Source: Tissierellia bacterium (GTDB lineage: Bacteria > Bacillota > Clostridia > Tissierellales > Tepidimicrobiaceae). From it: a DNA stretch of 64,000 nt. Positions 7,474 through 16,354 of the stretch are shown here, piece by piece. Below the pieces are notes generated by a model that did no database searches, had not been told where the DNA came from, and saw only the letters and a list, made by a program, of their open reading frames with translations. The stretch spans positions 52,041-116,040 of the forward strand of contig JAAYHX010000011.1 in NCBI GenBank assembly GCA_012735215.1, given 5' to 3'. The position numbers and the translations under genes are program-made. Positions within the stretch are counted from its first letter, which is position 1. Every line of letters begins with the position of its first letter.

Positions 7474-8217
7474 TTATGATCTAAACTTATCAAGATATTC
7501 TTTAGCAGACCGATTCATTTCCAATGCAAAGTCTGACATGTATTTAAAATCGCAGCGTTTTTTGATGTACTCCATAATGTCTGTATTAGACAAACCTTCC
7601 TTTCGATTTCTTATGGAGTGCATTTTTTCATGTTCTTCTTTTGTTAACCTGTAATACTTGTTTTCAAAGACTATATACTCCTTTTCAAAACGCATTGGTT
7701 TCTTTCTATTTTTTTGAGACTCTACAGGATAACCGTATACTACCATAGCTATGGGTAAAACATAATCGGGAAGGTCCAATAATTCTCTAACAGTTTCACA
7801 GTTTTCAAGAATATCTCCTATATAACATGACCCAACTCCTAAGGACTCTGCAGCTATTACAGTGTTTTGAGCAGCGATAATAGCATCAGCACAAGCCAAT
7901 AGTATATCTCCTTCTCCAGGCTTTCTTGGGTTGCAGTCAAAATAGGTATATGAATCATACCATCTTTGATAGTCTGCTAAAAATACTAATACCAAAGGGG
8001 CCTTGGCAATAAAGGGCTGGTTGTCACAAGTTATTGAAAGCTGCTTCTTTAAGTTTTCATCAGTTATATCCAAAATACTGTATAGCTGCATTGCTCCTGC
8101 TGTTGGTGCTTCAAAGGCTGCATTTATTATTTCTTCTTTTACTTGAGTAGGAATTTCTCTGTTTTCAAATACTCTCACTGACTTTCTGTTTCTTATCTGT
8201 CTTAATACTTGGTTCAT
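7474..8217 (-). CDS. Nitroreductase-family FMN oxidoreductase
   Basis: A 247-aa protein. The N-terminal IRNRKSVRVFENREIP is the FMN phosphate-binding motif, AAFEAPTAGAMQ and GVGSCYIGDILEN are later flavin-site blocks, and VVYGYP is the usual end of the core. It probably reduces nitro, quinone or flavin-type substrates with NAD(P)H; the physiological substrate is not inferable. A C-terminal extension of ~50 residues (from about TKEEHEKM) is longer than in minimal members. GGGGGAA precedes the ATG. The start lies 53 bases inside the end of the upstream phosphoesterase gene, so the two are co-transcribed. Confidence 0.85.
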   Translation of the reverse strand: MNQVLRQIRNRKSVRVFENREIPTQVKEEIINAAFEAPTAGAMQLYSILDITDENLKKQLSITCDNQPFIAKAPLVLVFLADYQRWYDSYTYFDCNPRKPGEGDILLACADAIIAAQNTVIAAESLGVGSCYIGDILENCETVRELLDLPDYVLPIAMVVYGYPVESQKNRKKPMRFEKEYIVFENKYYRLTKEEHEKMHSIRNRKEGLSNTDIMEYIKKRCDFKYMSDFALEMNRSAKEYLDKFRS

Positions 8218-9088
8218 TATAATTCCCCCTTACATTGAAGTAATCCTTTAACCTTCTAGGTCCTGCTATTATCTGCCTTTCTACAAATAGCAACCCATCC
8301 CTATTAACCTTGGTACACCATCTTACAAGCATAATCTTCCCTTGTACAATTTCTATACCTGTTATGCAGCGGGGATGTACACAGCTGCCATCATTAAAAT
8401 AGGGAGGATAACCTACCTCTGGAAATGTAGGCATATGATTATGTCCAGAAATAAGCATTTGATTCTCCTTGATTACCCATTCAGTTAGCTTCCTTGCTAG
8501 CTTATTCTTTTTCTCATGATTTTTAGCGGTTCTTGTTGGATTGTTGACTCCATATAATTCCAAGGGCCTCCAGATGTATCTCACTAGAAATCTTGCTATT
8601 TTCCACAGATAGTTATTAAATATTTCAGCTTGATGTCCATGGATTAAGAATATTTTATCCCCAGTATCCTTATAGTTTAGTACTAGACCTTCATGAATCT
8701 TTATATTTGGGAACAATTCATATAAGTTCTCCTTAACAAACTTGTCATATTTCTTTTCCATATCGTGATTTCCAAATATGAAATAGAGCCTATTTTCCTT
8801 ATAGAATTTGGATAGTTTCACAAATATCTCCTCATGAGCTTCCATAATGTCCTTAAAACTTCTTACTTCCCACAGTTCATCTCCATCGCCAATCTCTATA
8901 TAGGTGTAGCCACTTCCATAATAATAATCTAAAGCTGCAATATAGTTATTCTCATTTTTGGAGAAATTGTCTCCAAAACCTCCATCCCCTCTATGGCAGT
9001 CGCTCATCAATATGAACTTGGAAGAATCATCTATTGAAATTTCTTCGGCTAATTGAAAGACTTTTCTTATTCTTTTTGCCCAGAACAT
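8165..9088 (-). CDS. Calcineurin-like metallophosphoesterase
   Basis: A 307-aa protein. The motif order is complete: MSDCHRGDGG (DxH), EIGDGDEL (GDxxD), FGNHDME (GNHD), LIHGHQAE and SGHNHMPTFP (GHTH-like). These ligate two metals in the Ser/Thr phosphatase superfamily. LpxH-type hydrolases share the SDCHRGD opening, but a lipid A role is unlikely in a Gram-positive. No signal peptide is seen, so it is cytoplasmic. It overlaps the nitroreductase gene downstream and appears to head that two-gene unit. The substrate is unknown. Confidence 0.85.
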   Translation of the reverse strand: MFWAKRIRKVFQLAEEISIDDSSKFILMSDCHRGDGGFGDNFSKNENNYIAALDYYYGSGYTYIEIGDGDELWEVRSFKDIMEAHEEIFVKLSKFYKENRLYFIFGNHDMEKKYDKFVKENLYELFPNIKIHEGLVLNYKDTGDKIFLIHGHQAEIFNNYLWKIARFLVRYIWRPLELYGVNNPTRTAKNHEKKNKLARKLTEWVIKENQMLISGHNHMPTFPEVGYPPYFNDGSCVHPRCITGIEIVQGKIMLVRWCTKVNRDGLLFVERQIIAGPRRLKDYFNVRGNYNEPSIKTDKKQKVSESI

Positions 9089-9155
9089 GGTCCTTCACTC
9101 CAAACACATTATATATACCATAATATTGTTGGAGTGAAAGATAGGTGAAGCTAGA

Positions 9156-10019
9156 TTAGATTAAGGTTAAATACATTTCATATTGTGAAATATTGAGTCT
9201 CTTAAATCCATTATATTCTACAAAACCATTCAAACTGGCATTATTAGGAAAGCTTATATTTAAGCTGTTTAAGCCTAGATCCATGATGGCTTTTTTCAGC
9301 ATACTTTTGGCTATTCTCCTATGCCTCTTTGAAGGCCTTACCCATATGAAGTGAATGTTTCCCTTATCTCCACTTGGTCTTACACATAGGGCTCCTATAA
9401 GTTCTGAGCTTGCATAGACTCCATAACAGACTAATCTGTCAAGCCTTTCCATATAGTCAAAATCGTTCTGCCAGTTGATATGAACATCCTTTAACCTATG
9501 GTATAAAATCTTTATTAAATCAAAGGAAATTCTCCTTATGTCCAAGGCCCTGAAAATATGCTCATCTACCTCCATATTTCCCTCATAAGTATAGTAGCTT
9601 AAATCATAGACCTTCTTATAGCCCATATTTTTGTAGAAATTAATAGCTCGGTCATTTCCCTCAATAACTTCTAAAAATAGCTGCTTGCAGTGATTATCTA
9701 TGGCTATCTGCCTATGGAGTTCAAATAGCTTTTTGCTTATACCCTTACCCCTGTAATCTGGATGTACACACATACCCCCACATCTTAAGGTTTTTATGCC
9801 TTCATATTCCTTTATCCCACCTAGCATCAATCCTACAGGCCTTTCATCCTCTAGGGCAATAAAGGAGTATTCTAACCTATTCCCTTCTAAGCCAAAAAAA
9901 TGGTCTGCAAATTTCTCCTTAGGTATATCAAGTTTTATAATATAATCGGAAAAACCTAACTTAAAACATTCGTATATTTTATCAAGTCCCACCTGGCGGC
10001 AATTTTTATATACTATCAT
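9156..10019 (-). CDS. GNAT acetyltransferase with two tandem domains
   Basis: A 287-aa protein, about twice the size of a single GNAT. The first domain has the acetyl-CoA loop in CVHPDYRGKGISKKLFEL with NFYKNMGYKKVY closing it. The second, more degenerate copy contains IWVRPSKRHRRIAKSMLKKA and NGFVEYNGFKRL. GGGGGAAGC lies before the ATG. Such proteins acetylate amines on small molecules or proteins; no substrate can be named. It probably forms its own transcription unit. Confidence 0.85.
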   Translation of the reverse strand: MIVYKNCRQVGLDKIYECFKLGFSDYIIKLDIPKEKFADHFFGLEGNRLEYSFIALEDERPVGLMLGGIKEYEGIKTLRCGGMCVHPDYRGKGISKKLFELHRQIAIDNHCKQLFLEVIEGNDRAINFYKNMGYKKVYDLSYYTYEGNMEVDEHIFRALDIRRISFDLIKILYHRLKDVHINWQNDFDYMERLDRLVCYGVYASSELIGALCVRPSGDKGNIHFIWVRPSKRHRRIAKSMLKKAIMDLGLNSLNISFPNNASLNGFVEYNGFKRLNISQYEMYLTLI

Positions 10020-10281
10020 GCTAGCTTCCCCCCTGATTACATTCTTTATAGTATTCCTACTGGTAATAATAAATATATTTATGTTCCCCTAATTCAAATT
10101 CCTCAACAAGGCAATTAAACCATAGCTTCTTTTCATAAATAATTTAATAGCTCCAACTACCCTTGTACTTGTACTTGTTAATTCAAATTATAACAGTTAC
10201 AAAATATATAGTAAATACACCAACCTAAGACTAGGATATGCAAAATAAAAGAACCAATCCACTTAGTGAATTGGTTCATTC
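10020..10281. other. AT-rich intergenic region, 262 bases
   Basis: It contains the promoter side of the GNAT gene and, at its right end, the hemB terminator. I see no small ORF with a ribosome site and no RNA structure of note in the rest. Confidence 0.5.
10241..10278 (-). terminator. Terminator of the siroheme operon
   Basis: GAACCAATCCACT (10251-10263) pairs with AGTGAATTGGTTC (10265-10277). On the minus strand the stem is followed by TTTTATTTTG, just past the hemB stop codon. Confidence 0.8.
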
Positions 10282-11256
10282 TTATCTTACCAGGCCTAAT
10301 TTTGCTAACTCCTTAGCAAAATATGTAATAATTAAATCTGCACCTGCTCTTTTTATAGATATTAAGGTTTCCATGATTACATCTTCACTTAAAATATTGT
10401 TCTCTACTGCTAACTTTAACATAGAGTATTCTCCACTTACATTATAGGCTACTATTGGCACATTAAAGGTATCCCTGGCTTGTCTTATTATATCCAAGTA
10501 GGCTAAAGCAGGTTTAACTATTACCAGATCTGCCCCTTCTTCTATATCATATTGTATTTCTCTCAAAGCTTCTCGGCTATTGGCTGGGTCCATTTGATAG
10601 GTCTTCCTATCTCCAAAAGCTGGAGCTGAATCAGCAGCATCCCTAAAAGGACCATAATAATTTGAAGCATATTTAGCACTGTAAGACATAATGGGTGTAT
10701 TTACAAAGCCTTCTTTGTCTAGCTCTTCTCTTATATATTTAACCCTTCCATCCATCATATCTGATGGAGCTATCATATCTGCTCCTGCCTTTGCGTGGCT
10801 AACAGCAATTTTGCCTAAATACTCCAAGGTTTTATCATTATCCACATCCTTATCATCAGTGAGTATTCCACAATGACCATGACAGGTATATTCACACATA
10901 CAGAGGTCTGTAATCACATACATTTCAGGATGATGCTCTTTAATTGCTCTTACTGCCTTCTGTATGATTCCCTGGTCTGAAAAAGCAGCGCTTCCCACCT
11001 CATCTTTTTCACCAGGTATGCCAAACAATAACACAGACTTTATTCCTAAGGCTAATAATTCCTCCACTTCCTTTACTAGCATGTCCACTGAAAAATGATA
11101 GTTGCCCTTCATGGACTCAATTTCTCTCTTTATTCCTTCTCCTTCTACAACAAATAGGGGATATATAAAATCATCCAAGGATATACTTGTCTCTCTTACC
11201 ATAGCCCTTATTGCAGAATTTTTCCTAAGTCTCCTTGTCCTATTTATGTTTATCAA
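10282..11256 (-). CDS. hemB: Porphobilinogen synthase (delta-aminolevulinate dehydratase)
   Basis: A 324-aa protein of normal family length. It condenses two aminolevulinate molecules to porphobilinogen. The Schiff-base lysine lies in [12 protein letters not shown], a second active-site lysine region in [11 protein letters not shown], and the metal-site cysteines in [14 protein letters not shown]. The start is TTG at 11256, supported by GAGGAGTGATATT immediately before it. The gene begins 4 bases after the cobA-hemD stop and is last in the operon. Here it most likely feeds siroheme or corrinoid synthesis rather than haem, because no later haem genes are in the cluster. Confidence 0.95.
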   Translation of the reverse strand: MININRTRRLRKNSAIRAMVRETSISLDDFIYPLFVVEGEGIKREIESMKGNYHFSVDMLVKEVEELLALGIKSVLLFGIPGEKDEVGSAAFSDQGIIQKAVRAIKEHHPEMYVITDLCMCEYTCHGHCGILTDDKDVDNDKTLEYLGKIAVSHAKAGADMIAPSDMMDGRVKYIREELDKEGFVNTPIMSYSAKYASNYYGPFRDAADSAPAFGDRKTYQMDPANSREALREIQYDIEEGADLVIVKPALAYLDIIRQARDTFNVPIVAYNVSGEYSMLKLAVENNILSEDVIMETLISIKRAGADLIITYFAKELAKLGLVR

Positions 11257-11260
11257 AATA

Positions 11261-12757
11261 TCACTCCTCTAATAATATTTCTACTATCCCGTCAAAATTA
11301 TATTCCCTAGCCTGTTTATATATAGGATGTCCTTGTTCTTGTATGGTTTTAGAAGTTACAGGTCCTATGGATATTATCTTGCTCTTTTTCAAAATATCCT
11401 CTGCATCTTGACCTGCTATTTTCTTGAAATTTGTAAAGGTTGAAGGGCTGGAAAACAGTATATAATAGGAATCCAGTTCCTTTAAGCTGTCTATAATATA
11501 TTGGTTATCCTCTCTTGATGTTATGGTTTCATAGGTCTTTACTTCATCTACCTTACAGATCTTAGACAACTCTGCTACTATAAAGGGCCTTCCAGCTTTG
11601 GCTCTTGGAATTAGTATTCTATCTGTTTCAGATACTCTAGACTTTAATTCTTCTACCAGACTTTCACCTACATATTCCTTTGGCATAAAGTCTACATTTA
11701 TGCCATATTCCTTAATGGTCTTTGCTGTGCTGGATCCAATGGCAGCTACCTTCACATTAGCTAGCCTTCTTAAATCACAGCCTAACTCAAGAATTCTCTT
11801 GAAAAAAATATTTACTCCATTTATGCTGGTAAACACTAAATAAGTGTACTTATCAATATTTTTGATGGCTTCATCTAATTCATTGTTAGGCTTTATCTCC
11901 TTGATTTCAATAGTTGGCATGGATATAGCATTTGCCCCTAGTTTTCTTAGCTTGTTTATTGTATCTGATCTTTGAGTTGTTCCTCTGGTTATCACTATAT
12001 TCTTCCCTAACAAGGGCTTTTTGCTGTAGAAATCCAAACTTGTCTTGAAATTAACCACATCCCCTATAACTATTAAGCTGGGTGATTTAATATTCTCCTT
12101 TAAGGCTATCTGGTATATATCGGAAAGAGTCCCTTCTATTGTTTTCTGATTTGAAGTAGTAGCCCAATTGACAATTGCTACCGGGGTATTTGGGTCCTTC
12201 CCATTATTGATTAAGTTTTGAGAAATCATTCTTAGATTGGAAACCCCCATTAAAAACACCATTGTTCCATCTATAGATGCTAGAGTCTCCCAGTCCAAAT
12301 CCTCATCTTGATTCTTCAAATGGCCTGTAATTACATGGAAGGATCTGGATATGCTTCTATGGGTAATAGGGATTCCCGCATAGGCAAGTCCACCAATAGC
12401 AGAGGTTATGCCTGGAACAACTTCAAAGGGGATATTCCTACTGTAAAGATACTCTCCCTCTTCACCACCCCTACCAAATACATAGGGGTCTCCACCCTTT
12501 AGTCTTACCACATTATTGCCTGCTTTTGCTTCTTGAAATAGGATTTCATTTATTTCCTCTTGGGGCTTTACATGATGTTTTGGGCATTTCCCTACATATA
12601 TTAGTTTACAGTTATCCTTTCTCTCCTCTAATAAGATAGGATTTACTAATCTATCATATACTATTACATCTGCATTCCTTATACATTCCATTCCCTTTAA
12701 AGTTATTAGTTCTGGATCTCCTGGTCCAGCTCCTACTAAATAAACCATTCCTATCAT
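11261..12757 (-). CDS. cobA-hemD: Fused uroporphyrinogen-III C-methyltransferase and uroporphyrinogen-III synthase
   Basis: A 498-aa two-domain protein. Residues ~1-245 are SUMT/Cob[35 protein letters not shown], and [19 protein letters not shown] bind SAM and substrate. Residues ~250-498 are HemD-like, beginning with GKNIVITRG and including SINGVNIFF and [10 protein letters not shown]. The protein cyclises hydroxymethylbilane and methylates uroporphyrinogen III to precorrin-2. The fusion is common in clostridia and commits the pathway to siroheme or cobalamin. The ATG overlaps the hemC stop as ATGA; an ATG at 12748 is an alternative start. Confidence 0.95.
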   Translation of the reverse strand: MIGMVYLVGAGPGDPELITLKGMECIRNADVIVYDRLVNPILLEERKDNCKLIYVGKCPKHHVKPQEEINEILFQEAKAGNNVVRLKGGDPYVFGRGGEEGEYLYSRNIPFEVVPGITSAIGGLAYAGIPITHRSISRSFHVITGHLKNQDEDLDWETLASIDGTMVFLMGVSNLRMISQNLINNGKDPNTPVAIVNWATTSNQKTIEGTLSDIYQIALKENIKSPSLIVIGDVVNFKTSLDFYSKKPLLGKNIVITRGTTQRSDTINKLRKLGANAISMPTIEIKEIKPNNELDEAIKNIDKYTYLVFTSINGVNIFFKRILELGCDLRRLANVKVAAIGSSTAKTIKEYGINVDFMPKEYVGESLVEELKSRVSETDRILIPRAKAGRPFIVAELSKICKVDEVKTYETITSREDNQYIIDSLKELDSYYILFSSPSTFTNFKKIAGQDAEDILKKSKIISIGPVTSKTIQEQGHPIYKQAREYNFDGIVEILLEE

Positions 12758-13656
12758 ATTCTCTCCATCTCCTTCATTAGCATCTCCGCTAATTTATATC
12801 CTGCTTTTTCGTATGCCTTAATATCTTCTGTTATAGATCTTCTTATCAGAATATCTCCATCTTCTGAACCTAAAAGGCCTTCTAGGAGGATTTTGTCTTC
12901 TAGTACCTGACAGTAGGCCCCAACTGGCACAGTACAGCTTCCACCTACTCCAGTTAAAAAGGCCCTCTCCACTACAGCCTGTATTTCCGTCTCCTTATGG
13001 GATATGTGGGCCAAGATACTGTCCATCCTTTTATCCTGCTCTCGAATTTCAATAGCTAGGATTCCTTGGGTAGGTGATGGCAGAATTATATCCCTATCCA
13101 GATAAAGTATCCTACTACCTAAATTTAAGCCTAATCTCTTAATACCTGCCGCTGCCAAAATTACACCATCTAGATTTTCTTCCTCTATTCTCTTTATCCT
13201 AGTTTCTACATTTCCCCTTATGGGAACTATGTCTAGATCTGGTCTGTATTTTAATATTTGATACTTTCGTCTTTTGCTTCCGGTGCCTATTCTAGCTCCC
13301 TTAGGTAGCTCATCTAAACTCCTTATGCCTTCTCTACATACTAATACATCTCTATGGTCCTCCCTGGCAGGAGTAGATGACAGCTTAAGGCCCTTAGGCA
13401 GTTTCCCAGGCATATCCTTCATGCTATGTACTGCCATGTCAATGGTACCTTCAAGTAGTTCCCTCTCTATTTCCTTAACAAATATTTCCTTGCCGCCTAT
13501 TTTATCTATGGCTACATCCTTAATAATATCTCCCTTTGTTTTTATGATCTTAACTTCAAACTCTATATCAGGACATTTATCTTTTATCATCTGAATGACC
13601 ATATTAGTCTGTGTTAATGCTAAGTTACTACCTCTTGTACCCACTACAATCTTCAT
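12754..13656 (-). CDS. hemC: Hydroxymethylbilane synthase (porphobilinogen deaminase)
   Basis: A 300-aa protein, starting at the ATG at 13656, which has AAGGGGGC before it; an upstream in-frame ATG at 13683 lies inside sirC. Motifs: VVGTRGSNLALTQT, VHSMKDMPGKLP, GTGSKRRKYQI, IRGNVETRI. The dipyrromethane-cofactor cysteine is in GVGGSCTVPVGA. It polymerises four porphobilinogens. It begins one base after the sirC stop and overlaps cobA-hemD by 4 bases, so the cluster is tightly coupled. Confidence 0.95.
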   Translation of the reverse strand: MKIVVGTRGSNLALTQTNMVIQMIKDKCPDIEFEVKIIKTKGDIIKDVAIDKIGGKEIFVKEIERELLEGTIDMAVHSMKDMPGKLPKGLKLSSTPAREDHRDVLVCREGIRSLDELPKGARIGTGSKRRKYQILKYRPDLDIVPIRGNVETRIKRIEEENLDGVILAAAGIKRLGLNLGSRILYLDRDIILPSPTQGILAIEIREQDKRMDSILAHISHKETEIQAVVERAFLTGVGGSCTVPVGAYCQVLEDKILLEGLLGSEDGDILIRRSITEDIKAYEKAGYKLAEMLMKEMERI

Positions 13657-13657
13657 T

Positions 13658-14275
13658 TTATGCCCCCTTATAGACATTTTCATTTTTTAATTCCATAAGG
13701 AATTCTTTTAATTCATACTTATTCATATCTATACAATGATCAAATAGCTCATGACTTTTTTCCTTATATTTTAATAGGACTATTTCTCTAAGCTTTTCTA
13801 ATAAATCCAAGTACTCCTTATCAAACTTTGAATACCTATGCTCTATATCTTCTTTTATCTTTCTTGTTAGATAAGGAAATTTACCCATAGTTGAGATGGA
13901 TATTACCAATCCATCCTTATCCACTACCCCTGGGGATATAAAATTGGATTCTTCTTTCCTATCTACTATATTGCATAGTATATTTAACCTATGACTGTCT
14001 AGGGCAATTTGCTCATTTACCTTTCTTGAAGAGGTAGCTCCTACTACTAAGAAAGAACCATCTATATATTTTGGATCATAGGTATCTTCTATTAAAGTTA
14101 GCTGCTGTCTGTATTTCTTTTTCAACTCGTAAAATCTATATATAAATTGGGGACTAACCACAAGAACACTAGCTTGATACTTTAAGAAGCTTTTTGCTTT
14201 TCTATAAGCTATTTTGCCCCCACCTACAATTAGTACTTTTTTATTGGATATATCCACCATTATTGGACAGAACAT
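13658..14275 (-). CDS. sirC: Precorrin-2 dehydrogenase (siroheme synthase N-terminal type)
   Basis: A 205-aa protein. The N-terminal Rossmann fold (KKVLIVGGGKIAYRKAKSFL) and VVGATSSRKVNEQIA plus LCNIVDRKEESNFISPG are the signature of Met8/CysG N-terminal-type enzymes that oxidise precorrin-2 to sirohydrochlorin with NAD. The usual C-terminal SUMT domain of CysG is absent, since it is supplied by cobA-hemD. GGGAGGTATTAC lies before the ATG. Some family members also chelate iron; here CbiK next door probably does that step. Confidence 0.9.
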   Translation of the reverse strand: MFCPIMVDISNKKVLIVGGGKIAYRKAKSFLKYQASVLVVSPQFIYRFYELKKKYRQQLTLIEDTYDPKYIDGSFLVVGATSSRKVNEQIALDSHRLNILCNIVDRKEESNFISPGVVDKDGLVISISTMGKFPYLTRKIKEDIEHRYSKFDKEYLDLLEKLREIVLLKYKEKSHELFDHCIDMNKYELKEFLMELKNENVYKGA

Positions 14276-14307
14276 GTAATACCTCCCAGGATGACCTTAT
14301 TTTTCCA

Positions 14308-15087
14308 TTAGTGAGAACAAATTATTTCCCTTAAATGACTCATATATATATCTTGAATGCCCTCTATTTCTCCTAACCCCTTTAGACTCTCCTCTACCTT
14401 GATTCCTGCTGATAATAGTTTCCCTTTCCAGGAATTTTCCCCAGATATCATATCCCTAATAGCATGTCTTCCTGCTACTAGCATAAAGGGCATTAGCTGA
14501 ACCTTTTTTATATCTTGATTCTTCAATAATGGAATTATATGATCTACGGTTTTTTTGCCTTTTAATGTAGCTATAAATATATTTTTATGGCCCTTTTCTT
14601 TAAATCTGTTTTCCAGTACTTCATAAGATTTATCAGTAACAAAATCAGAACCATGAGCCATAAATAGGATTCCTTCTTCAGTTTTTTCTCTTACAAAGCT
14701 TAATCCTTCTACCACTTTATCAAAATCTTCATGGTCGACTAGCAGTGGTTTGCTTATTTGAACATTTATATGGGTATTTTCTTTAGAGAATTCCCGGGCT
14801 TGTTTTGCTAATTTTTTGTATTCCTTACCAGGCAATATATAAAGGGGTTGGATGTATACCTTGTGTATTCTCTGATCCTTCATCTTTTCCAGTGCTTGTG
14901 TTAGGTTGTATATAGGGTAGTTTTCTCTTTTTTTTAACCTATCGATAATAATCTGGGATGTAAAGGTCCTTAATACCATGGAATCCTTATGCTCTCTTCT
15001 AACTCTATTTTCAATGCTTTCTATACACAGCTTTCTTGTTTCTTCATGGGTGGTTCCAAAGCTAGCAACTATAATGCCTTTTTTCAT
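14308..15087 (-). CDS. cbiK: CbiK-type sirohydrochlorin chelatase
   Basis: A 259-aa protein; the ATG at 15087 has AAAGGAG before it. The start GIIVASFGTTHEETRKL is typical of CbiK. The two metal-binding histidines are visible in ILFMAHGSDF and LVAGRHAIRDM. CbiK inserts cobalt in anaerobic cobalamin synthesis, but homologues can insert iron. No other cobalamin gene is nearby and a siroheme enzyme is encoded 3 kb away, so the iron (siroheme) reaction is the more likely one here. It is first in the operon cbiK-sirC-hemC-cobA/hemD-hemB. The downstream gap to sirC is only 32 bases. Confidence 0.85.
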   Translation of the reverse strand: MKKGIIVASFGTTHEETRKLCIESIENRVRREHKDSMVLRTFTSQIIIDRLKKRENYPIYNLTQALEKMKDQRIHKVYIQPLYILPGKEYKKLAKQAREFSKENTHINVQISKPLLVDHEDFDKVVEGLSFVREKTEEGILFMAHGSDFVTDKSYEVLENRFKEKGHKNIFIATLKGKKTVDHIIPLLKNQDIKKVQLMPFMLVAGRHAIRDMISGENSWKGKLLSAGIKVEESLKGLGEIEGIQDIYMSHLREIICSH

Positions 15088-15229
15088 AATATCTCCTTTC
15101 GCCAAAATTCCTATGTCATGAACCTCTTACTTTTGGCTTGTTGTTCACCCAACAGATATGCTTGATTGTTAATTTTTGAACTTTTACATATCTACAATAA
15201 CACTTTTTTAATTTAAATAATAATAAAAA

Positions 15230-15287
15230 AATATAATAACGATTATAGGTGGTTGTTATAGGAAAAACCTATAATCATTATTATATT
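15230..15287 (-). terminator. Long hairpin after the LysR gene, containing an operator-like palindrome
   Basis: Positions 15230-15250 and 15267-15287 are 21-base inverted repeats with one mismatch, followed on the minus strand by a run of T. It sits directly against the LysR stop codon (15288). The loop side contains ATAGGAAAAACCTAT (15258-15272), the same ATAGG-N4-ACCTAT pattern found before the divergent operon at 16246-16260. It may therefore serve both as terminator and as a LysR-binding site upstream of cbiK. Confidence 0.7.
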
Positions 15288-16208
15288 CTAACCCATTAAA
15301 ACTCCTGGCTTCTTATTTATTATTTTAGGAATATGTTGATAGTTTTTTGTTATCTTTATTAAACTCTTCATAAGATCACTTAATACTTTATCCTTATGAT
15401 ACACTATGCTGAAGTATCTATTCCAAGATTTCTTTTCGCTTTCTATAATATGGATAGTTGAATTATTGGCTTCTTCTTCTACCAAACAGATGGAAATAGC
15501 TGCTAAACAATTGTTTATTATAACCTCCTGTTTAATAGCTGCTGGAGTATTCCCTTCAAAGACTACCTTTATAGGTATTTCCTTCTTTTGCATATATTCC
15601 TCAAATAGCTCTCTAGTTCCACTACCCTTTTCCCTCATGGCAAACTTCTCGTTAGCCAGCTCTTCTAATTCTATAGTCTTTTTTTGGGCAAAAGGATGAT
15701 TACTGCTGCAGATTAAAACCAAATAATCTTCTAATTCAGGCCTTACAATTAAATCGGGGCTTTTCACCTTACCTTCTACTATGGCAATATCTAGCTGATT
15801 ATTTAGCAGTTTATTCTCTATAGTCTCAGTGTTTCCCACATAAGAATAGATCTCTGCTTTAGGATTTACATCTTTTAGTCTACTTATTATATCACCTAAG
15901 ATACAGTCTCCCACTGAAATTGTAGCCCCTATCTTTATCCCCTCTACCTTATTTATATTAGCCATTCTTTCCTCTAGATCATCAAATTCTTTTACCACCT
16001 TTTTGGCATAAAAGAATAGCTTCTTTCCAGCTTCTGTAATGTATAGCCTCCTATTGAGCCGCTCAAATAACAATACTCCATAATACTCTTCTAATTCTTT
16101 AATTGCTTGACTAGCCGTAGGTTGAGAAATATAAAGCCTTTCTGCTGCCTTGCTCATGTTTCCACTTTTGGCTACTTCTATAAATATTCTCAGATGTCTA
16201 ATAGTCAT
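15288..16208 (-). CDS. LysR-family regulator of the sulfite/siroheme genes
   Basis: A 306-aa protein. The N-terminal winged HTH has MTIRHLRIFIEVAKSGNMSK and LYISQPTASQAIKELEEYYG. The C-terminal periplasmic-binding-like effector domain starts near IKIGATISVGD. It belongs to the CysL/YeiE/CbbR branch by overall look. It is divergent from the persulfide reductase, sulfite reductase and YeiH genes, and back-to-back with the siroheme operon. YeiE-YeiH pairing is known from enterobacteria. The effector is probably a sulfur intermediate such as sulfite, but this is inference. Confidence 0.9.
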   Translation of the reverse strand: MTIRHLRIFIEVAKSGNMSKAAERLYISQPTASQAIKELEEYYGVLLFERLNRRLYITEAGKKLFFYAKKVVKEFDDLEERMANINKVEGIKIGATISVGDCILGDIISRLKDVNPKAEIYSYVGNTETIENKLLNNQLDIAIVEGKVKSPDLIVRPELEDYLVLICSSNHPFAQKKTIELEELANEKFAMREKGSGTRELFEEYMQKKEIPIKVVFEGNTPAAIKQEVIINNCLAAISICLVEEEANNSTIHIIESEKKSWNRYFSIVYHKDKVLSDLMKSLIKITKNYQHIPKIINKKPGVLMG

Positions 16209-16245
16209 ATCCTACCTCCTCTTTTTGCCTCCCCTATATAACATT

Positions 16246-16260
16246 ATAGGTTTTACCTAT
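16246..16260. promoter_or_regulatory. LysR-type operator ATAGGTTTTACCTAT
   Basis: A dyad with T-N11-A geometry between the divergent genes. It is centred about 65 bases upstream of the start expected from the extended -10 TGGTATATT at 16303-16311, which is the canonical activator position for LysR proteins. Confidence 0.65.
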
Positions 16261-16302
16261 GAAGTTTATAAAATTTTACCATTTTATTAATTTTTGCACA
16301 AG

Positions 16303-16311
16303 TGGTATATT
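16303..16311 (+). promoter_or_regulatory. Extended -10 element of the persulfide/sulfite reductase operon
   Basis: TGGTATATT with no good -35 hexamer upstream, consistent with dependence on an activator bound at 16246-16260. The ATG of the first gene is about 40 bases downstream. Confidence 0.5.
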
Positions 16312-16354
16312 ATTCATGGCTAGATCGTTAATAAATTTTCAAAGGAGTGAGTAT

